A DNA stretch of 64,000 nucleotides, from positions 1 through 64,000 of the IMG/VR virus record IMGVR_UViG_3300033144_003431; one strand, written 5' to 3'. This DNA comes from a virus. The notes under the pieces are model-generated. The model made no database searches. It had not been told where the DNA came from and saw nothing but the letters and a program-made list of their open reading frames with translations. Made by a program: the position numbers and the translations under genes. Positions 38,467 through 46,913 of this stretch are shown one piece after another (within the stretch, counting starts at the first letter, position 1; each line of letters begins with the position of its first letter).

Positions 38467-38494
38467 ATTATGACACTATGGTCAGTCGTTGTAA
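38467..38494 (-). promoter_or_regulatory. Leaderless-type promoter, minus strand
   Basis: Minus strand TTACAA (38494-38489), 16 bases ending TGT, CATAAT (38472-38467), six bases, ATG at 38460. The -10 overlaps the end of the upstream gene. Sequence form matches the 7223 promoter. Confidence 0.7.
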
Positions 38495-39190
38495 GGTCTT
38501 CTTCTCGAAAAACTGGAGCAGTTCATCGTACACTCGCTGGCAACGGGCCTGCGAGATAGAGTTTGAACGGTCCTCGATAACTACTACTCGATAACCCGTA
38601 TCATTCAACTGGTCGATGAGTCTGTTATATCTTCCCTCAATCTTGGCCTCTTGCTCGTCACCGTACACGGAGACGGGCAAGATAAGTTCTATCACTACCT
38701 TCCGAGTCTCTAGAATTATATCAGAAACGTGTCCAGGTGTCAACCTGATTCCGGTAGTTACGTCCTCTTTCTCGTCCAAGAACACGGCGAGCTTTTCACC
38801 AAAACGTGAAAGATTGCCTGGTGTTGGACGATCTGCCGTACGAAGACGGCTGAGCACACGCGAACGCTGCTTAGCAGAGCGTTGATCCCACTCCTCACGA
38901 CGTAGTTCTCCTAGTCGTTCCTTCTGTTCTTGACCTTCGGTAGAGTCCCAGAAGCGACGAGTCCCTTCTGAAATCTTATCCTTAGCGTCAGGTGAATGAC
39001 TTTTACCAGTCCTTTGATGAGCAGAGTTCTTAAGATGCTGAGACTGTGCCTCGCTCTTAGAACGTCTTTCCACACCCAGTTTACGCATATGATAATACAA
39101 CGTAGACCGTGCCATGTTGAGGTGTTCTGCCATCTCAGCTAGTGACATGGTTTCGTATAACCCCTCAAGGTTTTCCTTCGTCATTTTCAT
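38468..39190 (-). CDS. HTH protein with possible nuclease domain
   Basis: A 240-aa protein. N-terminal helix-turn-helix LAEMAEHLNMARSTLYYHMR. A central basic region (SPDAKDKISEGTRRFWDSTE) looks like a NUMOD/homing-type DNA-binding stretch. The C-terminus (VSDIILETRKVVIELILPVS, GYRVVVIEDRSNSISQARCQ) has a D...E-type pattern seen in PD-(D/E)XK or Vsr-like nucleases, but the active site is not certain. Could be another homing enzyme or a regulator. Confidence 0.6.
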   Translation of the reverse strand: MKMTKENLEGLYETMSLAEMAEHLNMARSTLYYHMRKLGVERRSKSEAQSQHLKNSAHQRTGKSHSPDAKDKISEGTRRFWDSTEGQEQKERLGELRREEWDQRSAKQRSRVLSRLRTADRPTPGNLSRFGEKLAVFLDEKEDVTTGIRLTPGHVSDIILETRKVVIELILPVSVYGDEQEAKIEGRYNRLIDQLNDTGYRVVVIEDRSNSISQARCQRVYDELLQFFEKKTLQRLTIVS

Positions 39191-39846
39191 TATCGCTTAA
39201 CGATGTCCCAATTAATGGACAATCCTAGTCGCTGAGCTTCAATCTTCACTTGGTTAGACGTAGTGCCATACTTGTTGTTGACGAACGACAACCCGCGATA
39301 CATAATCTCACGACGAAACCTATCGGTTTGCTCATATTGAGAACCAGAGTCAGACTCCATGGGTAGATGCCACTCTTTAGCGGTAATCTCTACGCTATTT
39401 TGCTGCTCAGTAAAACGACGTTGACGATCTGCGTCATCTTGACGAATCTTGTCACCATCAATCTTCTTACGTGGCTTCGAAATCTCTTCGGATGCACGTC
39501 TAGTCTCTAGTGCTTCAAGTCTTGCTTGGGCTACTTCTTCTGCTTCACGAATCTTTTGTGTTTGCTCTAAAAGCTTAGCCTCACGCTCGTCGTCGCCCTG
39601 TCTCTTAAGTTTATTTGCTAACCTACGAGCTTCATCTGGACTTTCAACATCAAGTTCCTGCTTGTAAAACTCAATGTCTGCCGAACTCAAGGACAACTTG
39701 CGTTCAAACACACCACGACCAGACATTCGAGCCATTAACTCTAGAAATTCAATACGCTGTATACGATCTAACATAGGACGAACTCTTGTCGTGCCACGGT
39801 TTTTATTTGCCAGCCATGCTCGCTTTTCGCGATCACTAGTATTCAT
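39190..39846 (-). CDS. Unrecognised basic coiled-coil protein
   Basis: A 218-aa protein with a charged coiled coil at about residues 80-140 (RQGDDEREAKLLEQTQKIRE, QARLEALETRRASEEISK). The C-terminal 40 residues (GLSFVNNKYGTTSNQVKIEA) could be a small helix-turn-helix. AAAGGAG precedes the ATG by seven bases, so it can be translated independently. Function unknown. Confidence 0.68.
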   Translation of the reverse strand: MNTSDREKRAWLANKNRGTTRVRPMLDRIQRIEFLELMARMSGRGVFERKLSLSSADIEFYKQELDVESPDEARRLANKLKRQGDDEREAKLLEQTQKIREAEEVAQARLEALETRRASEEISKPRKKIDGDKIRQDDADRQRRFTEQQNSVEITAKEWHLPMESDSGSQYEQTDRFRREIMYRGLSFVNNKYGTTSNQVKIEAQRLGLSINWDIVKR

Positions 39847-39857
39847 TTTGTTCTCCT

Positions 39858-40928
39858 TTAAAAAAGAAATTCATCGGCTTTGCGATAGACTGAGGGGTCG
39901 GGGGATTGTAGATGATAGTCATACTGACACATCTTGTTCACTAATTGCTCGAAGTCGCACTCAGGCTTCCACCCCAATGTCTCTTGTGCTTTCGAGCTAT
40001 CTCCCAGAAGTACTTCCACGTCATTAGGACGCATATACTTAGGGTTAATCTTGTAGACCTTCTCTGGGTCTAGGTCAAACCATGCACAGCACTCGTTGAA
40101 AAAACGTTTTACTGAGTACGTTTTACCTGTGGCAATCACGAAGTCGTCTGGTTCGTCGTGTTGCAGCATCGCGTGCATCGCACGCACATAATCGCCAGCG
40201 AAACCCCAGTCTCGGCAGGCGTCCATGTTGCCAAGTTCAACATACTCTTGTAGTCCCCACTTTACGCGGGCTAGATTGCTTGTAATCTTACGTGTAACGA
40301 ATTCTTCGCCGCGTAAAGGTGACTCGTGATTAAACAGAATACCGCACGTCGCGAACATGTCGAACGACCTACGATATACTTGAGTCATGTTGTACCCAAA
40401 CATTTTGGCTGCCGCATAGGGCGACTCTGGCAGCATGGGAGATTCTTCATTAAGACAATAGGTAGATGTATCTTTTGAATAAATATTCCACTTAGGAATA
40501 CTTAATGGTACATCATAAGAACGTTTAGCAGTATTACCAAACTGTTCACTACTGCCAGCTTGATAAAACTTACAGTCAGGTTTCTCTTGCTTAAGAGCTT
40601 CAAGACAGTTCAGTACGCCAATACCTGTAATCTCAGACGTAGCAATCGGGTACTCCCATGACATTGCTACGTGACTCTGTGCTGCTAGGTTGTAGAACTC
40701 ATCAGGCTTGAATTCCTTAACGGCTTTTTGAACACTTGAAATATCGGTGATGTCACCATGAACCAAGTGCAAATTAGGGCTGCCACGTAAGGTGCGTAGT
40801 CGTGAATTCGTAGGGATAGACGTACGACGTACCAATCCTACGACACGGTAGCCTAACTCCAGTAAGTAGTGGGCCAAATAGAACCCATCCTGGCCTGTAA
40901 TGCCAGTGATCATTGCTGTTTTAGACAT
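39858..40928 (-). CDS. gmd: GDP-mannose 4,6-dehydratase with an insertion
   Basis: A 356-aa short-chain dehydrogenase/reductase: ITGITGQDGFYLAHYLLELG (NADP site), QAGSSEQFG (catalytic S-E region), ESPYAAAKMFGYN (YxxxK), CGILFNHESPLRGEEFVTRK, MDACRDWGFAGDYV and DFVIATGKTYSVKRF. It makes GDP-4-keto-6-deoxymannose. Compared with family members it carries about 26 extra residues after SEQFG (NTAKRSYDVPLSIPKWNIY and following), before the SPYA motif. First step of GDP-fucose synthesis, with Fcl at 41564. Confidence 0.9.
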   Translation of the reverse strand: MSKTAMITGITGQDGFYLAHYLLELGYRVVGLVRRTSIPTNSRLRTLRGSPNLHLVHGDITDISSVQKAVKEFKPDEFYNLAAQSHVAMSWEYPIATSEITGIGVLNCLEALKQEKPDCKFYQAGSSEQFGNTAKRSYDVPLSIPKWNIYSKDTSTYCLNEESPMLPESPYAAAKMFGYNMTQVYRRSFDMFATCGILFNHESPLRGEEFVTRKITSNLARVKWGLQEYVELGNMDACRDWGFAGDYVRAMHAMLQHDEPDDFVIATGKTYSVKRFFNECCAWFDLDPEKVYKINPKYMRPNDVEVLLGDSSKAQETLGWKPECDFEQLVNKMCQYDYHLQSPDPSVYRKADEFLF

Positions 40929-41571
40929 TCTTTTTTACCTGAGGCACCTTTGTTTCTAACCAACTACAAATACGCTCGTAATGTGTTGATCCTCGCATTA
41001 CGTCATCACATAAGATAAAATCTACACTATACTTTGCAAGTTTTGCTAACGTCCATTGTGGTCTATGTGCCTGAGACGGAATTTTGTAAGCATCAAAATC
41101 AATCATAACATGATCAATATAATGTATTGCTTTTTGATCAACTAGATGGTCTAAGATGCTACACTCACTGCCTTCGCAGTTCATTTTCATAACAACAAAG
41201 TCATCATCTTGTAAATTGGTCTTGCACCAGTCTGATGCTTTTACGAAATCACAATCTTCGCTACCACCTTCGTTGTCCTGGTGATCAGAAAAAACAGAAG
41301 CAGCCATAGTATGAGGACTATAAATCGTTAGTGTTTCATCTTTCACCCATAAACCATATGGACAAATGACAACCTTATCCTGACAGTATTGTTTTTCGGT
41401 ATAGGTGGAGCCGTGCTCAGTACGATGAGACGACAAAGTACCAGCATTCAACATGTCGCAATATCGTGCAACTGGTTCAAAACAGTAAATGACATCAAAA
41501 TCAAAGTCTAGTGCGGCCTCTAGGGACTGACCAGTATTACATCCAACATCCAAAAAAACTTTTCTACCCAT
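40921..41571 (-). CDS. FkbM-like methyltransferase
   Basis: A protein of about 216 aa: VFLDVGCNTGQSLEAALDFD (SAM site D-V-G-C-N-x-G), FDVIYCFEPVARYCDMLN, DDFVVMKMNCEGSECSILDHL (K-x-D/N-x-E-G), DHVMIDFDAYKIP. Methylates a sugar hydroxyl or similar. An alternative ATG at 41589 adds six residues; the chosen ATG overlaps the fcl stop by eight bases. It lies between the two GDP-fucose genes, so methylation of fucose or its glycan is plausible. Confidence 0.8.
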   Translation of the reverse strand: MGRKVFLDVGCNTGQSLEAALDFDFDVIYCFEPVARYCDMLNAGTLSSHRTEHGSTYTEKQYCQDKVVICPYGLWVKDETLTIYSPHTMAASVFSDHQDNEGGSEDCDFVKASDWCKTNLQDDDFVVMKMNCEGSECSILDHLVDQKAIHYIDHVMIDFDAYKIPSQAHRPQWTLAKLAKYSVDFILCDDVMRGSTHYERICSWLETKVPQVKKNV

Positions 41572-42553
41572 TGTTTCTATACCATCCAATTGTGCGACGA
41601 ACCGTTTCTTCTAATTGAGTTGTCGCTTCCCACTTGAGTCTGTTTTTTGCTCTCGACACATTGAGGCAACGTCTCGGCTGTCCATCGGGCTTCGTGTCGT
41701 CCCATACAATGTCAGCGTCATAACCACCGATGCGTTTGATCATTTCTGCAAGCTCTTTGATAGTAATCTCCTGGCCTGTGCCAAGGTTGATCGGTGCAGG
41801 ACCAGTATCTTTCACCAGGGCGATACCAATCGCTCTGGCACAATCACCAGCGTACAAGAATTCTCGTGAGGCACTTCCAGTACCCCACAAGGTCACTTGA
41901 GGCACTACCCAATGACCGCCTTCAACCCCCACAACGTGACGTTGTGGGTGTTCAAACTTCTTGATCAATGCCGGGATCACATGAGAACTGTACTCATCAA
42001 AATTATCCCACTCGCCCGCCATGTTCACAGGAACCAGATTGGTGACACTCATGCCATACTGGCGGGCGTATGCATCGCCCATTTCCATGACAGTCTTTTT
42101 AGCTATACCATAGGGAGCATTAGTCTCTTCTGGATAGCCGTTGTGAATGTCCTCTTCTTTAAAAGGAACCGGCGTATGCTTGGGGTACGCACAAACTGTA
42201 CTGAGATTCACCACCTTGGAGACGCCAGCTAGTCTGGCTGCCTCCAGGATGTTGATGCCCATCTGTAGATTCTCGTAGATGAACTTACCAGGATTGTCTT
42301 TATTTATCCCGATCCCCCCGCAGGTAGCGGCAAGATGCACCACTGCCTCAACTTCTTGAGACAACATATACAGAGCTAATGCACGAGCACTACTCAAATA
42401 CTGGTCACCTTTTTCACTATGCACTATGGCAATTGTTGGCTCAAGTAAATTTAGTTTTTTACTCGACGGAGTAAAGAGTTCATGCTCACCCTCTAGTTCT
42501 TTTACAACGTGTTTGCCAACGAAGCCATTAGCTCCTGTAATTAATACTTTCAT
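41564..42553 (-). CDS. fcl: GDP-L-fucose synthase
   Basis: A 329-aa SDR epimerase/reductase: KVLITGANGFVGKHVVKELE, VVHLAATCGGIGINKDNPGK, NLSTVCAYPKHTPVPFKEED, TNAPYGIAKKTVMEM (YxxxK), TLWGTGSASREFLYAGDCAR. It converts GDP-4-keto-6-deoxymannose to GDP-L-fucose. Two short insertions stand out: near residues 40-60 (IVHSEKGDQYLSSARALAL), and HPQRHVVGVEGGHWVVPQ, whose coding DNA includes a perfect palindrome (41928-41948). Confidence 0.88.
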   Translation of the reverse strand: MKVLITGANGFVGKHVVKELEGEHELFTPSSKKLNLLEPTIAIVHSEKGDQYLSSARALALYMLSQEVEAVVHLAATCGGIGINKDNPGKFIYENLQMGINILEAARLAGVSKVVNLSTVCAYPKHTPVPFKEEDIHNGYPEETNAPYGIAKKTVMEMGDAYARQYGMSVTNLVPVNMAGEWDNFDEYSSHVIPALIKKFEHPQRHVVGVEGGHWVVPQVTLWGTGSASREFLYAGDCARAIGIALVKDTGPAPINLGTGQEITIKELAEMIKRIGGYDADIVWDDTKPDGQPRRCLNVSRAKNRLKWEATTQLEETVRRTIGWYRNNG

Positions 42554-43035
42554 GCTTCTGCAATCACCATAAACGAGTTGTTTAAATCTATACCGCTGAT
42601 GTGGAACTTTGTAATGTCATGATCAACGAGAAAAGTCTTAATAATATTTCGCGTCAAAACATGTTTATGTTTTCTATTAAACCAAGGTCTCCAGTACGAC
42701 TGACTAATGTCGGGTAGATACAAAAATAAAATACCACCTGTCTTAATTCGACTGATCCAATGTTCTAGAGTATCAATCCAATTATCTACGTGTTCTAAAC
42801 AATGGCTTGAAAAAATATAATCAACCTTCCGTGTGGTTAAATTGTTGGCATCGTCTCCATTTATGATATCGATACCAATTGCACCAGGAAACTTCCATTC
42901 TTCTTTGCAGTAACCGATATCATACCCCTCACCTTTGCATACCTGCTTGGCAAACGGCATGGCAAACTGTGCGGCATTTCCAATTGCCTGAAAAGCCGGA
43001 TAGCACGTACCGTTATGTTCTATTGTCTCATACAT
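42550..43035 (-). CDS. SAM-dependent methyltransferase
   Basis: A 161-aa class I methyltransferase: GIDIINGDDANNLTTRKVDY, YIFSSHCLEHVDNWIDTLEH (motif IV region), WISRIKTGGILFLYLPD. Type 11 style. Short N-terminus with GYDIGYCKEEWKFPGAIGID. Acceptor unknown; ATGA overlap with fcl. Confidence 0.72.
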   Translation of the reverse strand: MYETIEHNGTCYPAFQAIGNAAQFAMPFAKQVCKGEGYDIGYCKEEWKFPGAIGIDIINGDDANNLTTRKVDYIFSSHCLEHVDNWIDTLEHWISRIKTGGILFLYLPDISQSYWRPWFNRKHKHVLTRNIIKTFLVDHDITKFHISGIDLNNSFMVIAEA

Positions 43036-43603
43036 TTGGTTTTAAGATAATGTAGCCTTCATTTCTGTAGTCACGAATGATCTCATGAGTGTCCTGAAAC
43101 ATTCTATATATGAAATCAATCCCATCGCCACCCATTGTCTTTCTACCAGACCACGTTCCGCCATCAAATGGGCCGTCTTCATAAATACGGAGATCATCAA
43201 TAATGAAATAGTCACTAGACACATCTCTAAGCCCTTTAATGATGACAAGTTCGCGTTCTAATGGTAACCTTAAATCCATATTTTTTTCATGATTGTAAGG
43301 CAAACCATGCATCTCTCCAGGAAAATGTGCATCTAGCCAGAAAACTATAGGTTGCTTGTGTCTGTATATGATCTTTGGTAGCACGCTGGAAGACGATCCA
43401 CATAGTACCATCACTCGTTCGTCATCTTCAAACCTCTTGGCCGCATTACACGCACACGTAGGATCAATTTCAATAGAGTAAAAGTGCTCAAAATCATACT
43501 TCGTGGCATAAGCTAATGAGTCACCATTAGCAGTACCAGTCTCTACAAACACTGATCTTTTTCCAATGTGTTCAGATAAATCAAAACTATTTAATGTTCC
43601 CAT
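43028..43603 (-). CDS. Putative SAM-dependent methyltransferase
   Basis: A 191-aa protein: SVFVETGTANGDSLAYATKY (glycine-rich SAM site), HFYSIEIDPTCACNAAKRFE, VFWLDAHFPGEMHGLPYNHE, SSDYFIIDDLRIYEDGPF. This resembles small methyltransferases linked to glycan clusters. It starts directly at the end of the next upstream gene (TAATG). Confidence 0.65.
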   Translation of the reverse strand: MGTLNSFDLSEHIGKRSVFVETGTANGDSLAYATKYDFEHFYSIEIDPTCACNAAKRFEDDERVMVLCGSSSSVLPKIIYRHKQPIVFWLDAHFPGEMHGLPYNHEKNMDLRLPLERELVIIKGLRDVSSDYFIIDDLRIYEDGPFDGGTWSGRKTMGGDGIDFIYRMFQDTHEIIRDYRNEGYIILKPNV

Positions 43604-44319
43604 TACAACTCCACGTAGTTAATGTTGTCAAACTTGAAAATCTTCTTAGGCACTGACATAAAGACAGTCGTAGGAGGCGTCAAAGACATGTGCTGTAAAG
43701 CAGAAGACACAACAGCACCACCACTCATTAAACAGACGAACTCTTTACAGCTAGCAATACAATCAACATACTCAAAGATAGAACGCACTGTATACGTAGG
43801 GTATTTATCTTTTAGATAAACAGAAACCTCGCCGTTATGTGGTAGAGAAATATCTTGTTCAAAAGCTATTTGCAATACGTCAGTATTTGGCGTGTCACCC
43901 AGCTTCTCTACGACAGCCTTCTCTAAAATATCTTCAACGTATGGATCAGATCCAGCAGATAAGTCTAATAGTACTTTTCCTTGTAGTTCTGGCAGAATCT
44001 TTGGCTTGTAATATAACTTAGGATACTTATTGAATACCTTGCCGAAGTGTGCAATTTCCCAATTAGATACAATAGAACTCGTTACTTGTTGCATTGGCAC
44101 GGGGTGTCCAGCTTGTGCTGGCTCATTGACAAATCCCTTGATATATGGATGAGTTCTCCACACTAGGTCTTTGATCTCCATGTTACGATAGTTACATTCT
44201 TCACTGATGTATACATCATAACCAAGTTCCGTGAACAATTCTGGCAGGGTAGAAAACTGCAACTGATCACCAAGACCGTGCCAGTTATACGCACCACCTA
44301 AGACTATTCTTTTATTCAT
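43603..44319 (-). CDS. Glycosyltransferase-like protein (heptosyltransferase-like)
   Basis: A 238-aa protein: WHGLGDQLQFSTLPELFTEL (GDxL-type start of GT9-like enzymes), VRSIFEYVDCIASCKEFVCL followed by MSGGAVVSSALQHMSL, a nucleotide-sugar binding signature. N-terminal part truncated compared with full heptosyltransferases. The sugar is unknown. Confidence 0.62.
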   Translation of the reverse strand: MNKRIVLGGAYNWHGLGDQLQFSTLPELFTELGYDVYISEECNYRNMEIKDLVWRTHPYIKGFVNEPAQAGHPVPMQQVTSSIVSNWEIAHFGKVFNKYPKLYYKPKILPELQGKVLLDLSAGSDPYVEDILEKAVVEKLGDTPNTDVLQIAFEQDISLPHNGEVSVYLKDKYPTYTVRSIFEYVDCIASCKEFVCLMSGGAVVSSALQHMSLTPPTTVFMSVPKKIFKFDNINYVEL

Positions 44320-44849
44320 TTACAGCACTCCACATGCATTTCTAGGTTAGCACGATCTACCTGAGCACGAGGTGGCCCATCAAGAAAGTTAATACTTGTA
44401 AAGCCAGCTAAAATTAAAACCTTTTTCATTGTTTGTTTCGAGAAAAGAGACTGATGCTGACCAACAGAACAAATCCAATCTGAGTAATTTGGGAACGGAT
44501 GATTAGCACCATCAGCACAAGACCACTGTGGAAAATTGGTCATCAACCAAATGATCTTCTCGATATCCGGAACCTTGATCTCCAGTCTACCGCCAGGTTT
44601 TAGTACTCTCTGCCATTCTGCCAAAGCATCAAACACAGTTTTAGGATTCAATGGATTAGATAGGTGTGGTTCATAATTATTGCCACTCCTAAAGTGCTCT
44701 AAAATATGTGAAGCATACACCTCGTCTACAGAATTATCATCAAACGGTAAATCTGTCACGTCAGCCTTTACGTCAGCTTCCGAATGATCAAAGTCTACAC
44801 TGATGTATCCTTCGATGTGATCTCCATGACTAGCTAAGTTGAGTTTCAT
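44316..44849 (-). CDS. SAM-dependent methyltransferase
   Basis: A 177-aa class I methyltransferase of glycan clusters: MKLNLASHGDHIEGYISVDF, ADVTDLPFDDNSVDEVYASH, ILEHF, EWQRVLKPGGRLEIKVPDIE. Overlaps both neighbours by ATGA. Confidence 0.78.
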   Translation of the reverse strand: MKLNLASHGDHIEGYISVDFDHSEADVKADVTDLPFDDNSVDEVYASHILEHFRSGNNYEPHLSNPLNPKTVFDALAEWQRVLKPGGRLEIKVPDIEKIIWLMTNFPQWSCADGANHPFPNYSDWICSVGQHQSLFSKQTMKKVLILAGFTSINFLDGPPRAQVDRANLEMHVECCK

Positions 44850-45820
44850 AGTACCCCTACTTCTTTAAATATACTTTCCAATCTGTGATGCCACTGGTGT
44901 TCTTCAAGCATACGTTCTCTTCCGGCTTTTGCAATCTCAAAACGTTCTTCAGGATTATTAAGGTAGTACTTTATTTTTCCAATCAAATCATTAGCATCTT
45001 GTGCGACAACAATCTCTTCACCATCTACAAAATAGCTAGCTAGATCATCTGCGGGTGTACAAATTTGCATGCCACCATTTTGTGGGATCTCAAAGTGACG
45101 ACCTTTAATTTGCGGCATCGAACCGTGGTGCCAAGGATTGGATAGATTCAAGCAGATCTTACTCTGATCAAACACCTTAATCATATCAAGGAAGTTTGTT
45201 TGGTATCCGTGCCAGTTCTCGTATCCATCCCAGTAATTACCGAACAGGTCGATCTTGATACCAGCATTCATAATGGCATCAATATACTCTGCTCTCAAGA
45301 AACGACCACCAGGCATGATGCCATGCTTCTGACCAACAAACGTTACGTCATAGGTCTTCTCAGATCCTTGAGGATGGTAGTACGGAGAACCACCCCACTG
45401 AGATCGCAGCACATTCATACCTTGTTCTTTATACCAGTCTACCGTTCCGGAGTGCGTGGTAACAAAGTGACTCACGCGATCTTTTCTCGGAGCGATCCAA
45501 TTTGAAAAACGCCACGAAGCATCACAGTCCCACTGAATGATAGGAATATCCTTTTTGAGTGCTAGCTTAGCTGCACCCTCAGGAAAGTCTAGGTGTTCGT
45601 TGAAGGCAACATGAAAAATAGCATCATAATTACCATCTAGAACCATTTCGGTAGCAGCCCTATGAACATCAGGAGACTCATCTGGATACAGACAATCTAC
45701 TTGAAACATACCTCTCTCAGCACAGTCCTTGAAGCCAGCTTCAAGGTTAAAGTGCTCGTAGGAGAACCCTTCTTCTTTTTTACCGTAGTTGTACAGTAGT
45801 CCAACGTATAGAACTTTCAT
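44846..45820 (-). CDS. CgeB-like glycosyltransferase
   Basis: A 324-aa GT-B-type protein: MKVLYVGLLYNYGKKEEGFS start, IIQWDCDASWRFSNWIAP, YDVTFVGQKHGIMPGG, KGRHFEIPQNGGMQICTPAD with the G-R-x-F-E-I-x-x-x-G donor-site pattern, and a C-terminal YYLNNPEERFEIAKAGRERM. Family 4/CgeB type. One of several in the cluster. Confidence 0.82.
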   Translation of the reverse strand: MKVLYVGLLYNYGKKEEGFSYEHFNLEAGFKDCAERGMFQVDCLYPDESPDVHRAATEMVLDGNYDAIFHVAFNEHLDFPEGAAKLALKKDIPIIQWDCDASWRFSNWIAPRKDRVSHFVTTHSGTVDWYKEQGMNVLRSQWGGSPYYHPQGSEKTYDVTFVGQKHGIMPGGRFLRAEYIDAIMNAGIKIDLFGNYWDGYENWHGYQTNFLDMIKVFDQSKICLNLSNPWHHGSMPQIKGRHFEIPQNGGMQICTPADDLASYFVDGEEIVVAQDANDLIGKIKYYLNNPEERFEIAKAGRERMLEEHQWHHRLESIFKEVGVL

Positions 45821-46251
45821 TGATTTAGATATTTTTTCTGACTCTTGCGTTTTCGTATACGTCTACACGCTTTACATTCGCGTGCCCCTGTAGGATTGAC
45901 ATATGTATTCTTATCATCAAATGCATGTCCTCTAATACAATGTGTTTTAGCAGCATTAATAGCAGTTACACCACCGTTAAGTAAGACGTTATCTCTCTTA
46001 GATAATAATTCCAAGTGGTTAAGATTAACACATGCACGATTATTACACTGATGATGCACAGTCATGTTACCGGGAATGGCACCATGTGTGCATTCATAAA
46101 TAAAACGATGAGCAACAGTAGTTGCACCATTATAATGAAACTGACCATAACCATCTTGACTCAAGTTGCCTCGCCAGTTCCAGCAATCGGTAACTTCATC
46201 TACGCAATATTTAGTATGGAATCTGGCCAAATACATATTTCTTAGTTTCAT
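45817..46251 (-). CDS. HNH homing endonuclease
   Basis: A 144-aa HNH of the 13110 subfamily: TDCWNWRGNLSQDGYGQFHY, AHRFIYECTHGAIPGNMTVH, HHQCNNRACVNLNHLELLS, zinc-like tail HCIRGHAFDDKNTY...CKACRR. The core reads VHHQC where relatives have LDHLC. Four-base overlaps on both sides (ATGA), lying between two glycosyltransferase genes. Confidence 0.88.
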   Translation of the reverse strand: MKLRNMYLARFHTKYCVDEVTDCWNWRGNLSQDGYGQFHYNGATTVAHRFIYECTHGAIPGNMTVHHQCNNRACVNLNHLELLSKRDNVLLNGGVTAINAAKTHCIRGHAFDDKNTYVNPTGARECKACRRIRKRKSQKKYLNQ

Positions 46252-46913
46252 CTTGGCACCGAAGTTCCTAATGTGTAAACGTATAGCCTTTCAGCTACTT
46301 TGCCAAAACGGAAACCAGCATTCATTGCTCGTCCCCAAAGATCCCAGTCCTCACGACCAAGCAAAAGTTTATCGGTACTGTAGCCACCAAGGCTTTCCAG
46401 TGCGATTTTACGAATCATCATGCTTCCGTGACAAAGTACATTCTCTTCCGGAAGCCGTGCAGTGATATCTTCGTGGGTGATATACTCTGTCGTGGAGAAA
46501 CAATTGGGAACCATGTATCCATCAAGAATATCCCATGCTTGAGTGGCACAGAAATCTACATCTGAGTGCTCTATCATCCATTGACGCTGCACGCCAATCT
46601 TACAGTCTAAATACTCATCATCAGCATCCAGATAAGCAATCCAATCACCGTTACATTTACCCAATCCAAAGTTCTTGGCAGCAGCTAAACCTTGTTTGTT
46701 GGGTCGCTCGAAAAAACGAATATTGAGGACTTCGCGATAACTGTCCACGATGCTGCGAGTACCGTCCCAGCACTCGTCTAATACGACGACAACTTCGAAG
46801 CCCTCGTACGTCTGACGTACCAAGGATTCAAGTGCCTTTTGGAATAGTTGATCATGCTCCAGGTCGGGACTGTGGACGCAGATTAGAACGCTGATTTTAT
46901 CAGTTGCTTTCAT
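46248..46913 (-). CDS. Family 2 glycosyltransferase
   Basis: A 221-aa GT-A enzyme: KISVLICVHSPDLEHDQLFQ, SLVRQTYEGFEVVVVLDECWDGT, GLAAAKNFGLGKCNGDWIAY, LDADDEYLDCKIGVQ (DxD), GSMMIRKIALESLGGYSTDK and LGREDWDLWGRAM. Donor and acceptor unknown. Confidence 0.85.
   Translation of the reverse strand: MKATDKISVLICVHSPDLEHDQLFQKALESLVRQTYEGFEVVVVLDECWDGTRSIVDSYREVLNIRFFERPNKQGLAAAKNFGLGKCNGDWIAYLDADDEYLDCKIGVQRQWMIEHSDVDFCATQAWDILDGYMVPNCFSTTEYITHEDITARLPEENVLCHGSMMIRKIALESLGGYSTDKLLLGREDWDLWGRAMNAGFRFGKVAERLYVYTLGTSVPR

Noticed and set aside
39858-40928. Intein in gmd
   Set aside because: The extra segment is only about 26 residues, with no splicing motifs or nuclease domain.
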